Positions 23,858-31,793 are shown, numbered from the stretch's first letter. The stretch is DNA of 39,853 nucleotides from Candidatus Saccharimonadota bacterium (GCA_027492465.1 JAPUET010000032.1:1-39853), one strand, 5' to 3'. Program-made: numbers and translations. The notes: generated by a model not told the origin, from the letters alone.

Positions 23858-23863
23858 AAAGAA

Positions 23864-24808
23864 GTGGTATACCTGATTTTGGGAGAGAATACGTATAAGG
23901 CCGAGCAGGAATTGGCGCGGATTGTTGCCGATGCGAAGATAACGCCCGAACGATTAGATGCGGGCAGCTTGACGGCGAATACTTTGGCTGACATTGTGCG
24001 TGGCGGATCGCTATTTAGCGAAAAGCGGTTGGTGGTGTTGCGCCAATTATCTGATAATAAACCGGTATTTGAGAAGCTTGCTGAGTGGGCAGGGGAGCTT
24101 ACTGGCGATACGACTCTCATTTTAATTGAACCAAAACTTGATAAGCGCACGAAAGCATATAAAACGCTTACCAAAAAAGCAACCGTCATCACCGCCGAAC
24201 CGCTAACAGAACGCGATCATGTAGCGGCGGAACAGTGGCTCGATACGCTTGCGAGCAAGCACGGCGTGCACCTTTCTCGGGCGCAGATTCGCGATATGGT
24301 GAACCGAGTGCTTGTGGCCAGTGACAAACCTGCTCAGCGTACTATCGACCAAATGCAGCTTGCCAGGAGTATAAAAGCCCTCGAAGGTGTGTCCGAGGTT
24401 ACAGATGATATGATTGCGACCATCTTGCCGCCCGCAGCAGGGGATACGGTGTTTGTTGTGCTCGAATTTGCTGCTGCGCGCCAGCATGATAAACTTGCGA
24501 CCCTACTTGAAGAGCTAAGCCGTAACGAAGACGGCCACCAAACCTTTGCTCTACTAACAAGCCAGTGGGCTCAGTTAGTCTCGGTTGCGCTCGCCGATAC
24601 TCCGCCAGCAACTATTGCTGTAGAACTCGGCATACATCCGTTTGTTGCAAAAAAGTTTGCCGAGCTTTCACAGCAATTTACGCGCTCGCAGCTAAAAGAC
24701 ATCACCACCCTTGCGGCCGACCTAGATGCGAAAATGAAACTATCACAGGTGACACCATGGGACGGTATACACCGCCTTGTTTACGCAATCAGCTCACGTA
24801 CGAAGTGA
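23864..24808 (+). CDS. holA: DNA polymerase III delta subunit (clamp loader)
   Basis: This 314-residue protein fits HolA, the clamp-loader wrench subunit that opens the sliding clamp. MVYLILGENTYKAEQELARI corresponds to the degenerate nucleotide-binding opening of HolA (family: ..LlyGeE.yl..e.l..i). LFSEKRLVVLRQL is typical clamp-contact context, and FALLTSQWAQLVSVA and IHPFVAKKFAEL match the C-terminal collar domain. It starts at GTG, and no ATG fits the N-terminus. It converges with rpsT across a shared terminator. Confidence 0.85.
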   Translation: MVYLILGENTYKAEQELARIVADAKITPERLDAGSLTANTLADIVRGGSLFSEKRLVVLRQLSDNKPVFEKLAEWAGELTGDTTLILIEPKLDKRTKAYKTLTKKATVITAEPLTERDHVAAEQWLDTLASKHGVHLSRAQIRDMVNRVLVASDKPAQRTIDQMQLARSIKALEGVSEVTDDMIATILPPAAGDTVFVVLEFAAARQHDKLATLLEELSRNEDGHQTFALLTSQWAQLVSVALADTPPATIAVELGIHPFVAKKFAELSQQFTRSQLKDITTLAADLDAKMKLSQVTPWDGIHRLVYAISSRTK

Positions 24809-24839
24809 ACTTACGGCTTACAGTAGGTTGCGATCACTA

Positions 24840-24868
24840 AAACAGCCCTCCTTAGAAGAGGGCTGTTT
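24840..24868. terminator. Bidirectional terminator between holA and rpsT
   Basis: An 11-bp perfect stem (24840-24850 with 24858-24868) with a 7-nt loop, flanked by A's and T's on both sides, so it can serve both converging genes. Confidence 0.8.
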
Positions 24869-24886
24869 GAGTCTAGACACAAGAGG

Positions 24887-25285
24887 TTAAGATTTAGGCG
24901 TAGCTTTTTTCGCTGGAGCCTTTTTTACAGCTGGTTTAGCGGCAGCGGCTTTAGTAGCAGGCTTCTTGGTAGCTGGTTTTTTCGTTGCCGGAGCGGCTTT
25001 GGCTGCTGCTGGCGCTTTTTTCTTTGTAGCTGCTGTTAGCTTAACGCCGGCTTCTTTTGCCACTTTAGAGAGACCAGCTTTGCGGCGGCTTGCGGTCGCT
25101 TTTTTGATGAGGCCTTTTTTAACGGCAGTGTCGATTTCGCTTTGGGCAGCGCTAAGGGTAGAGGTGCTCGGCTTTGCCATAAATGCCTTAGTAGCAGTTT
25201 TGATATCGCGTTTTGTTGCAACGTTGCGCTCGCGGCGCTTAGCAGTTTGCTTCATACGTTTAATGGCTGATTTGATGATTGGCAT
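24887..25285 (-). CDS. rpsT: Ribosomal protein bS20 with Ala/Lys/Pro tail
   Basis: The first ~80 residues are normal S20, a helical 16S-binding protein: MPIIKSAIKRMKQTAKRRER, then TATKAF, and the C-terminal helix with KKGLIKKATASRRKAGLSK. The last ~50 residues are an Ala/Lys/Pro repeat tail (KKPATKKPATKAAAAKP) reminiscent of histone H1-like tails, making 132 residues instead of ~87. It has its own promoter and an AAGGA site in a ~40-nt leader. Confidence 0.93.
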   Translation of the reverse strand: MPIIKSAIKRMKQTAKRRERNVATKRDIKTATKAFMAKPSTSTLSAAQSEIDTAVKKGLIKKATASRRKAGLSKVAKEAGVKLTAATKKKAPAAAKAAPATKKPATKKPATKAAAAKPAVKKAPAKKATPKS

Positions 25286-25331
25286 GGGGTTCCTTATCTC
25301 TGTTAGAGCTGTTATTTACAATCAACGATTG

Positions 25332-25360
25332 ATTATACTGTAAACACCTCTGTATGTAAA
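25332..25360 (-). promoter_or_regulatory. rpsT promoter
   Basis: On the minus strand TTTACA (25360-25355), 17-bp spacer, TATAAT (25337-25332). A leader of about 40 nt with SD follows, so rpsT is not leaderless. Confidence 0.65.
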
Positions 25361-25374
25361 GTGTGGCAAATATA

Positions 25375-25404
25375 TTGACGCCATGAAACCACTTATGGTA
25401 TAGT
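25375..25404 (+). promoter_or_regulatory. Promoter of the DHH-like gene
   Basis: TTGACG (25375-25380), 18-bp spacer, extended TGG-TATAGT (25399-25404), then a ~40-nt leader with AGGAAA before ATG 25451. Confidence 0.6.
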
Positions 25405-25450
25405 GAAGCCAAACTCGTCAAAAAGAAAATAAAAATAGCAGGAAACACCA

Positions 25451-27205
25451 ATGCCAGACGCGAATGCACTCAAGCAAATTGTCGACAAACTCAAGGATTC
25501 GAATAATGTTCTTGTGACGGTAAATAGTAGCCCGTCGGTCGATGAACTTTCGGCTGCACTTGGCATTACGCTGCTACTTAACAAGCTAAACAAGCACGCT
25601 ACAGCGGTATTTAGCGGTGCCATACCACCGGCAATCGAGTTTTTGAACCCGGAAAAAACATTTGAAAATACGGTAGATAGTCTGCGAGATTTCATCATCG
25701 CCTTAGACAAAGAAAAGGCCGACCACTTGCGCTATAAAGTGGTCGATGACATGGTGAAAATATTTATCACGCCGTATCGAACAACGATTAACGAAAATGA
25801 CCTTGAGTTTAGCCAAGGTGACTACAATGTTGAGCTGGTGTTGGCGGTTGGCGTGCGTGCTGAGGCCGATCTAGACAAGGCCCTTGCCAGCCACGGCCGA
25901 ATTTTGCACGATGCTACAGTGGCGGCGATTAGTCTTGGCGAGCCAAGCAATTTGGGTGGAATCGAATGGAACGATAGGGGAGCGAGCAGCTATAGCGAGC
26001 TATTATTCCAGCTTGCTGAAGGGCTAAAAGCAGATAAAAACTTGCTTGACGAACAAATTGCGACGGCATTTTTGACCGGTGTAGTTGCCGCAACTGATCG
26101 GTTTAGTAATGAAAAGACGACCAGCAAGGCAATGACAATTGCCGCTCAGTTAATGTCGGCCGGTGCAAACCAGCAGCTCATTGCAACGAAACTGCAAGAA
26201 GAATCAGCAATTTCGGAAACTCCGGCAGCTCCAGAAGAGCCAAGCCCAGTTGCAGCTAAGGAAGAGCCGGTAGAAGAGGAGCAAAAGTCCGACGATGGCA
26301 GCATCGGTGCCCTCTCGATTTCTCATGTTCCCGAGGGCGATGTTGACGACGTAAAAGAGGTTGTTGAGACTGAGAAGTCAAAAGAAGCGCTTGATCGTGC
26401 TGAAGAAGAGTTGGCGCTACAGACCGATAAGGTGGCAACAAGTAGGCAAGAAGATGCAACTGAAGCCGCCGAAAAGAAATTGGCTGAAGAGCTTTCAGTA
26501 CCACTCGCGCCTTCAACGGACGAACTGAAAGACAAACTTACTGCTGACCTTGGTGAATTTAATGGCCCGATCGTCGCACCAAAAGAAATGGCAGAGCCGA
26601 GTCTCGGAGGGACATTAAATGCGACCACCGAACAGGCTGCCGAAGACAAGCGTCGCGAGATAGAAGATGATAAGAATCGAACGATTTTAAGCCATGGTGG
26701 CTCGTATACGACCGACAAGCCAACAATGCAGGCACCTCTCAACGCAACTATCGCAGATACGGGCGCCGAGCCAGAAGTGCGCGATATCTTTAAAGATGCG
26801 ACACCGGCCGAGTTACCGAATACGCACGCTGAAACAATTCAGCCACCAGAGCCTAAAGAAGCGCCTACGCTTGCTGAAATAGAAGGACAAAATCGTGATG
26901 ATCACGCCGATGCGCGTGCCGCGATTGATGCCGCCTTAGGCTCAAGCGCACCAACAGCCGATCCTGTTCAGGGCACAACCACCCCTCAGCCGGTAGAAAA
27001 CGGTTTACCACCGCTTCCGCCACTGCCTCCTATGCCTGATTTCTCAACGTTACCACCGCTTCCGGGCGAGGCATCGGCTGCGCCCGTAGTCCCAGAGAGT
27101 GTTTCAGTCCCCGATGCCCTCGGTGATGTTTTGCCGCCCGCTCCAGCACCTGAGCCAGTTGCGCCAAATGACCCTGCTCAGTTCAAAATTCCTGGACAAT
27201 CGTAG
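25451..27205 (+). CDS. DHH/NrnA-like phosphoesterase fold, catalytically degenerate, with long disordered tail
   Basis: Residues ~1-255 align in pattern with NrnA-type DHH proteins: NVLVTVNSSPSVDELSAALG matches the SHxNPDGDAxGS region, and AAISLGEPSNLGGIEWNDRG plus ASSYSELLFQLAEGL matches the IDHHxSNxxFGxxNxxDxxASSTxEL region. The acidic/His catalytic motifs are mostly replaced (NPDGD to SPSVD; DHH to SLG), so hydrolase activity is doubtful. Residues ~256-584 are acidic, Glu/Ala then Pro-rich, and disordered. In many bacteria a DHH gene sits before truB, as here (interrupted by a minus-strand gene). It may be an RNA-binding scaffold rather than an enzyme. Confidence 0.65.
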   Translation: MPDANALKQIVDKLKDSNNVLVTVNSSPSVDELSAALGITLLLNKLNKHATAVFSGAIPPAIEFLNPEKTFENTVDSLRDFIIALDKEKADHLRYKVVDDMVKIFITPYRTTINENDLEFSQGDYNVELVLAVGVRAEADLDKALASHGRILHDATVAAISLGEPSNLGGIEWNDRGASSYSELLFQLAEGLKADKNLLDEQIATAFLTGVVAATDRFSNEKTTSKAMTIAAQLMSAGANQQLIATKLQEESAISETPAAPEEPSPVAAKEEPVEEEQKSDDGSIGALSISHVPEGDVDDVKEVVETEKSKEALDRAEEELALQTDKVATSRQEDATEAAEKKLAEELSVPLAPSTDELKDKLTADLGEFNGPIVAPKEMAEPSLGGTLNATTEQAAEDKRREIEDDKNRTILSHGGSYTTDKPTMQAPLNATIADTGAEPEVRDIFKDATPAELPNTHAETIQPPEPKEAPTLAEIEGQNRDDHADARAAIDAALGSSAPTADPVQGTTTPQPVENGLPPLPPLPPMPDFSTLPPLPGEASAAPVVPESVSVPDALGDVLPPAPAPEPVAPNDPAQFKIPGQS

Positions 27206-27207
27206 TC

Positions 27208-27894
27208 TTACTCCTGTACCAAAAAGTGCTCTAGACCCACATTCTCTCCCTTATGCGAGAGTACTATTTGGTAGTCTTGGCGCTGTGTGTGGTGTTTTTG
27301 CATGATTTGGATAATTTCGTCGCGGTACTCACGGGCATCGATCGTTTTGCTAATTTCTTCGCTAGAGTGGCCTTTATCGGCGTAAATCCAATCAATATTG
27401 TAGGATGGTGATGACTCGTCGCTATTGCAGTAATAATTTATACCAGAAAGCGGAAAACCATCGGTTTTTAGCTTGTAAAAAACAAATGTAGCGGCGCGTG
27501 CGGCAACAATATGATCAATGTGGCCCGTAAGCCCGTTAGGGTCGAGAGTAAGGAATTCTGCTTCGAATGGTTCGCTATAGGTAGCGCATCGCTCACGGAC
27601 GATGGCCTCCACCTCGATAGAGATCTCTTGCATAGCGATGTTGTCGAGGTGGCCGTCGGGACGGTAGAGGTTTTGTAGCGACGTCGCACCCATGCATTCG
27701 CCAGCGGCGCGCCATTCGGCTTCGCGTACCTGGCCAAGGTTTTCGAGCTGGTCGGGGTTCTGGCCCGACTCGCCGCAGGTAAGTGCGATAAGGTGCACAT
27801 CAGTTCCCTCGGCAATGGCTTTCACGATCATGCCGCAGGGGCCAAAGGCTTCATCGTCGGGATGGGCAAATATGCCAAATAGCAGCTTCTTCAT
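27208..27894 (-). CDS. PIG-L/LmbE family zinc deacetylase
   Basis: This 228-residue enzyme has the family N-terminus FGIFAHPDDEAFGPCGMI (AHPDDE metal and catalytic motif) and the distal zinc-ligand motif GHIDHIVAARA. PIG-L enzymes deacetylate N-acetylglucosamine conjugates, including thiol cofactors and glycolipids; the substrate here is unknown. It sits tail-to-tail with the DHH-like gene (2-bp gap) and divergent from truB, with only 23 bp between start codons and a shared palindromic -10 box ending 7 nt before its ATG. Confidence 0.88.
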   Translation of the reverse strand: MKKLLFGIFAHPDDEAFGPCGMIVKAIAEGTDVHLIALTCGESGQNPDQLENLGQVREAEWRAAGECMGATSLQNLYRPDGHLDNIAMQEISIEVEAIVRERCATYSEPFEAEFLTLDPNGLTGHIDHIVAARAATFVFYKLKTDGFPLSGINYYCNSDESSPSYNIDWIYADKGHSSEEISKTIDAREYRDEIIQIMQKHHTQRQDYQIVLSHKGENVGLEHFLVQE

Positions 27895-27901
27895 AGACTC
27901 C

Positions 27902-27909
27902 AGTATACT
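27902..27909. promoter_or_regulatory. Palindromic -10 box shared by PIG-L and truB
   Basis: AGTATACT equals its own reverse complement, so it presents TATACT on both strands: 8 nt before truB ATG (27918) and 7 nt before the PIG-L ATG (27894). The whole intergenic region is 23 bp, so the -35 regions lie inside the opposing genes. Confidence 0.6.
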
Positions 27910-27917
27910 AGTAAATA

Positions 27918-28601
27918 ATGGAAGACGGAATTATACTCATTGATAAACCGGCAGGCTGGACCAGTTTTGATGTGGTGGCAAAAATTCGGGGCAAGATTCG
28001 CCGAGACTATGCCGAACGGGCTATTAAGCCAACTAAACGACAGCTACGCGTAGGGCATGCGGGAACACTCGATCCGTTTGCGACAGGGTTATTAATTGTC
28101 TTGCTTGGTGATGCTACCAAAAAAGCGACCGAATTTCTGAAGCTCGATAAGGTGTACGAGGCGGAGATTATTTTAGGGAAAGAAAGTACCACTGGTGATC
28201 CGGAAGGTGAAATAACCGATACTTCTTCGTTGGTGCCAAGTGGTGAAGAGGTGCGCGTAGCACTACGACAGTTTACGGGAGAAATTACTCAGCGCCCACC
28301 GATTTTTAGCGCCATTAAAATTAATGGCCAGCGCGCCTATAAACTAGCTCGCGACGGTAAAGAGGTAGAGATTCCTGAACGTCAGGTGATGATTTATAGC
28401 CTAGAGTTAGTAGAATATGACTATCCATCACTCAAAATTCGCACCCATGTTGGTAGCGGAACATATATTCGTAGCCTGGCTGTAGACATTGGTAAAACAC
28501 TCAGAACGGGGGCGTATTGTCATGCCTTGCGACGCACCAATGTTGCGGATTTTACTATTGCATCGGCAAAACGTGTCGATGAGTTTCTGGCGGAGGCTTG
28601 A
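27918..28601 (+). CDS. truB: tRNA pseudouridine-55 synthase
   Basis: Makes pseudouridine 55 in the tRNA T loop. GIILIDKPAGWTSFDVV is the N-terminal signature and GHAGTLDPFATGLL carries the catalytic Asp (GTLDPxAxG). PPIFSAIKINGQRAY and GSGTYIRSLAVDIG complete the family motifs. At 227 residues it is short, lacking the C-terminal PUA domain of ~300-residue homologs. The start is supported by the -10 box 8 nt upstream. Confidence 0.93.
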   Translation: MEDGIILIDKPAGWTSFDVVAKIRGKIRRDYAERAIKPTKRQLRVGHAGTLDPFATGLLIVLLGDATKKATEFLKLDKVYEAEIILGKESTTGDPEGEITDTSSLVPSGEEVRVALRQFTGEITQRPPIFSAIKINGQRAYKLARDGKEVEIPERQVMIYSLELVEYDYPSLKIRTHVGSGTYIRSLAVDIGKTLRTGAYCHALRRTNVADFTIASAKRVDEFLAEA

Positions 28602-28626
28602 AATTTAAGAGGTTATCTGATACAAT
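28598..28626 (+). promoter_or_regulatory. rpsO promoter
   Basis: TTGAAA (28598-28603) overlapping the end of truB, 17-bp spacer, extended TGA-TACAAT (28621-28626), 8 nt before ATG 28635. Confidence 0.6.
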
Positions 28627-28634
28627 CGCTAGTT

Positions 28635-28901
28635 ATGATATCAAAAGATAACAAAGCGAAAGCTATAGCTTTGACTCAGGTTGCAAAGAACGACGTTGGG
28701 AGCCCTCAGGCTCAAGTGTCGGTTTTGACGGCTCGTATCAAAGAGGTGACTGAACATCTAAAAGCCAACAAGCACGACAATATGGCGCGCCGTGGGTTGA
28801 TTCAGATGGTGGGGCGACGCAAGAAGCTCCTCAAATACCTTGAGACGAACGACTTTGAGGCCTACAAGGCTGTACTTGAAAAACTAGGACTACGAAAGTA
28901 A
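28635..28901 (+). CDS. rpsO: Ribosomal protein uS15
   Basis: This 88-residue protein of the 30S platform binds 16S rRNA early in assembly. Typical segments are DVGSPQAQVSVLTARI (family DTGSxExQVAxLTxRI) and HDNMARRGLIQMVGRRKKLL. Length is exactly the family's. It has its own leaderless-type promoter and a strong terminator. truB-rpsO order is conserved in bacteria; pnp, usually next, lies 4 kb downstream here. Confidence 0.96.
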   Translation: MISKDNKAKAIALTQVAKNDVGSPQAQVSVLTARIKEVTEHLKANKHDNMARRGLIQMVGRRKKLLKYLETNDFEAYKAVLEKLGLRK

Positions 28902-28908
28902 TCCGCAA

Positions 28909-28940
28909 AAAAACTCCCCGGCACGCGCCGGGGAGTTTTT
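28909..28940 (+). terminator. Intrinsic terminator after rpsO
   Basis: A 14-bp stem (28909-28922 with 28927-28940) containing CCCCGGC/GCCGGGG with a 4-nt ACGC loop and T5 tail. It also abuts the next promoter. Confidence 0.85.
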
Positions 28941-28945
28941 AAGTG

Positions 28946-28951
28946 TATACT
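28946..28951 (+). promoter_or_regulatory. -10 box of the ABC exporter operon
   Basis: TATACT ends exactly 6 nt before ATG 28958 and starts 6 nt after the rpsO terminator. Confidence 0.55.
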
Positions 28952-28957
28952 AAATGT

Positions 28958-29863
28958 ATGACGAGCGTACTTCGGCTCAAAAATGTATCAAAACACTTTG
29001 GCACTACTAAGGCACTTCACGACGTTTCGTTCATCGTGAAAAAAGGCGAAGTCGTGGGGTTTGTGGGTGCGAATGGTGCAGGTAAAACGACCACAATCAG
29101 TACAATTCTTGGGTTTATTGCTGCGAGCGAGGGTGAAGCAGTGGTGCTTGGTAGAATGGTAACGCCAGCGACGGCGCATCGCGTGCATGGCAAGATTGGC
29201 TACGCGGCGGGCGACATGGAGCTTCCGCCGCGTCTGACTGGCCGACAGTTTTTGCAGTTTGTGCTGGCCCAAACGAAGGGCAATCACGAGGCGAAACTGA
29301 CAGAACTTATAGCGGCCTTTAAACCAGAGCTCAATAAAAAAATTGGTACCTTGAGCCGTGGTAACAGGCAAAAAATCGCCTTGGTTGCGGCATTTGTGAC
29401 TGAGCCGGAATTAATTATCCTTGACGAACCAACGAGTGGACTCGACCCAGTGATGCAAGAAGTTTTTTTGAGGCTAGTACGCGAAGCGCAGAGTGCGGGG
29501 GTGACAATTTTTATGTCGAGTCATTACCTCAGCGAAGTGGCCGACGTTTGTAGTCGTGTTATTTTGATGCGGGATGGCAGGGTGATTCGTGATCTTTCGG
29601 CCAAAGAGATGCTAGCAAAAAGCGGCAAGGCCGTTCGCGTGGTTTCGGGGCATAAAACGCTGCATCCGCCTCAGGGTGCCGAAGACACTAAGCTGACACA
29701 CGAAAATGGCAAGACGGTATTGTCTTTTGTGTCTCATCTTGAACCCGCCAAGCTACAGGTGTGGGTGGCCGGAATCAAACAGCTTGAAGACATTGAAATT
29801 ACTGAATACAACCTGGAAGGTGTGTTTGCGTCGCTGTATGAAGACGAGGAGAAGGCTCTATGA
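28958..29863 (+). CDS. ABC transporter ATP-binding protein
   Basis: This 301-residue ATPase drives the membrane protein encoded next. Walker A is GANGAGKTTT, the Q-loop region is around KIGYAAGDMEL, the signature motif is TLSRGNRQKI (variant of LSGGQ), Walker B is LIILDEPTSGLDP, and the switch His is in MSSHYLSEVADV. The ~85-residue C-terminal extension is typical of CcmA/NatA-type exporters of the ABC-2 class. The substrate is unknown; antibiotic, lipid or peptide export are alternatives. It overlaps the permease gene by ATGA. Confidence 0.92.
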   Translation: MTSVLRLKNVSKHFGTTKALHDVSFIVKKGEVVGFVGANGAGKTTTISTILGFIAASEGEAVVLGRMVTPATAHRVHGKIGYAAGDMELPPRLTGRQFLQFVLAQTKGNHEAKLTELIAAFKPELNKKIGTLSRGNRQKIALVAAFVTEPELIILDEPTSGLDPVMQEVFLRLVREAQSAGVTIFMSSHYLSEVADVCSRVILMRDGRVIRDLSAKEMLAKSGKAVRVVSGHKTLHPPQGAEDTKLTHENGKTVLSFVSHLEPAKLQVWVAGIKQLEDIEITEYNLEGVFASLYEDEEKAL

Positions 29864-30654
29864 TGCGCTCGGTATTCTTAAAAACACTGTACGACCGACG
29901 CTGGTTTATACTCGGCTGGGCGATCGCGTTTATTGGGCTTTCTGCGCTGCTGACGTCGTTTTTCCCGGCAATGAAAGTAAGCGGGCTTGATGCGTTAGTG
30001 CAAAATATGCCACCGGCATTTAAAGGGTTAATTGGTGACTTGGGCCTGCTTGCGTCGTTCGATACCTACATCGGCTCGCAGCTGTTTGATATTCGTTTGC
30101 CACTGATTGGCGGAATTATGGCGATTATTTTAGGGCTGGGGTTAAGTAGTGCCGAGGAAGAATCGGGTGAACTCCGTACGATTACGGCAATGCCGATTAG
30201 CCGTTTAAAGACTATCGTGCATAAATGGCTGGCGCTTGTCGTGATAGCCGGAGTGATGGTAGCCGCAATCGCTGCGGGCATTTACGCGGTATTGCCGTTT
30301 CTTGATGACGTGAGTTTGCCAAACGAAGCAATTGTTCGCCTGCTTGGCCTAAGTTGGCTGCTTATAGTGACATTTGGCACCATTCCGTTTGCTGCTGGCA
30401 TGGCAGTGGGCAAACGCGCTGCCGCGATGGCGGTGGGGGTGGTGGTAGTGATCGGGAGTTTTATTTTATCGACATTCGGTTCAGCGGTTGATTGGCTTGC
30501 CGACTACGAAAAATTATCGTTACTGTACTATTTCCCTGCAAACGAAATGGTACGTGGGAGCGTAAACTGGCCAGATGTGTGGTTGCTTAGCGGCCTGACG
30601 TTTGGTGCGCTGCTTATCGCAACCATCCTCTTTCGCCGTCGCGATATCGGCTAA
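29860..30654 (+). CDS. ABC-2 type permease
   Basis: A 264-residue integral membrane protein with about six helices: WFILGWAIAFIGLSALLTSF, IGGIMAIILGLGLSS, LALVVIAGVMVAAIAAGIY, LLGLSWLLIVTFGTIPFAAG, MAVGVVVVIGSFILST and LLSGLTFGALLIATILF. The coupling-type cytoplasmic segment SAEEESGELRTITAMPISRL is typical of ABC-2 permeases (E-x-G-T/L...P-x-x-R). It is coupled to its ATPase by ATGA overlap. It probably works as a homodimer with two ATPases. Confidence 0.88.
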   Translation: MMRSVFLKTLYDRRWFILGWAIAFIGLSALLTSFFPAMKVSGLDALVQNMPPAFKGLIGDLGLLASFDTYIGSQLFDIRLPLIGGIMAIILGLGLSSAEEESGELRTITAMPISRLKTIVHKWLALVVIAGVMVAAIAAGIYAVLPFLDDVSLPNEAIVRLLGLSWLLIVTFGTIPFAAGMAVGKRAAAMAVGVVVVIGSFILSTFGSAVDWLADYEKLSLLYYFPANEMVRGSVNWPDVWLLSGLTFGALLIATILFRRRDIG

Positions 30655-30658
30655 GCGT

Positions 30659-30741
30659 GCTATACTAAAACAACTACGCTACATCCGGACGAGCCGGATC
30701 AATAGCATTCTAAACCATTTACCAGAGGAACATTATTTTTT
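30659..30741 (+). promoter_or_regulatory. Leader and promoter of the GreA-like gene
   Basis: TATACT lies at about 30661-30666, followed by a leader with a hairpin ATCCGG/CCGGAT (5-nt loop) near 30683-30699 and an AGAGGAA site at 30724-30730. The gene therefore has a real 5' untranslated region. Confidence 0.4.
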
Positions 30742-31200
30742 ATGCATGAACCATACTTATTGCCCGACGACCGGGTTGTCGCCCAGACACGCATTGCCGA
30801 ACTTGAGCAACTGATTCAAGATCTTGGCGAAGATTTTAGAGATGCGTTTACGCAGAGTAGCGAAACCTGGCACGATAACTCGCCGTTTGAAGCAGTCCGA
30901 GATAAACAATCTATGTATGCGGCAGAGCTCAACCAGCTACGGACACTCATTCGTTCAAGCACACTTATTAAGCCTAAGAAAAGGCGCGGTACGGTCGGTA
31001 TCGGCAGTCTTGTGGCACTTGAAAATGACAAACAATACTTTATTGGTGGTGATTGGACCGCAAAAGCCGGCCGTCGAGTGGATGGAATCTACTGGGTGAG
31101 CCGTTATTCGCCAGCCGCAACGGCACTGCTTGGCAAAAGGGTTGGAGAAGTAGTTGCTATCGCGGGGCACGAGGAAGTAATTCGGAGCATTAGCTCGTGA
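30742..31200 (+). CDS. GreA/GreB-like transcription cleavage factor
   Basis: A 152-residue protein with the Gre layout. An N-terminal coiled coil (~15-75, RIAELEQLIQDLGEDF and AVRDKQSMYAAELNQLRTLI) would enter the RNA polymerase secondary channel. The C-terminal FKBP-like domain (~85-150) holds the conserved VGIGSLVALEN and SRYSPAATALLGKRVGEVV (family SPLAxALLGKxVGD). The coiled-coil tip has LGEDFRDAFTQ, with acidic residues where Gre factors hold their catalytic Asp/Glu pair, but the alignment is uncertain. It could rescue backtracked polymerase or be a Gre-fold anti-factor such as Gfh1. Confidence 0.75.
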   Translation: MHEPYLLPDDRVVAQTRIAELEQLIQDLGEDFRDAFTQSSETWHDNSPFEAVRDKQSMYAAELNQLRTLIRSSTLIKPKKRRGTVGIGSLVALENDKQYFIGGDWTAKAGRRVDGIYWVSRYSPAATALLGKRVGEVVAIAGHEEVIRSISS

Positions 31201-31229
31201 GTGTTTGGCCGGGCGGGAGTCGTATCTGC

Positions 31230-31781
31230 TTAGCGAATAATTTCTCTAATTTCGCTGAGCCAACGGTTGCCTTCGTTCGCCAACTCGGCGTCGTCCATGC
31301 CCATACCGACAAGCCATTCATCGTTTGCCGTAAACCCGTAGTAGGTGGCTTCGATAGGGTAGCGGCGTTCAGTTTGTTTCTGAACAAGTACGGCTAATTT
31401 AATTTCTCGGGCTCCCATGCTTTCTAAATGCAGACGTACGAATTCGGCAGTGATACCTTTATCGAGTACATCATCAATAATAATGACGCAGCGCCCTTTG
31501 ATATTCGTCGAAGGTGCAAGGTCGGTAACAATACGAGGCTCGTGGGCCGAAGTGCCACTCCCATATGTGCTAACCATCATGTAGTCGATTTCTGGGTGCA
31601 TATCTGGCGCCAGCTGTGCAATCGTAAACATCAGCCTGCTCGCAAACGGCGCTGCCCCACGAAGTAGGGCAACAAACAGCGGCTTATCGGCGCTATGATC
31701 GGCGATGATTTCTTGTGCTATCCGAGTTATTTCATGAGTAATCTGGGCATTGGTATAGAGTGTATTGTAGCGTTCTTTCAT
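31230..31781 (-). CDS. hpt: Hypoxanthine phosphoribosyltransferase
   Basis: This 183-residue purine salvage enzyme joins hypoxanthine or guanine to PRPP. It shows FVALLRGAAPFASRLM (family GxLkGa..F..DL) and MVSTYGSGT, and the PRPP loop VIIIDDVLDKGITAEF (family hhhhDDhxDTGxT) with DKG in place of DTG. WLVGMGMDDAELANEGNR resembles the FVVGYGLDYxExYRN C-terminal motif. The start at 31781 is set by TATACT ending 6 nt upstream; a 17-residue longer frame precedes the promoter. Confidence 0.88.
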   Translation of the reverse strand: MKERYNTLYTNAQITHEITRIAQEIIADHSADKPLFVALLRGAAPFASRLMFTIAQLAPDMHPEIDYMMVSTYGSGTSAHEPRIVTDLAPSTNIKGRCVIIIDDVLDKGITAEFVRLHLESMGAREIKLAVLVQKQTERRYPIEATYYGFTANDEWLVGMGMDDAELANEGNRWLSEIREIIR

Positions 31782-31787
31782 AGCCCA

Positions 31788-31793
31788 AGTATA
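31788..31793 (-). promoter_or_regulatory. -10 box of hpt
   Basis: TATACT on the minus strand ends exactly 6 nt before ATG 31781. Confidence 0.6.
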
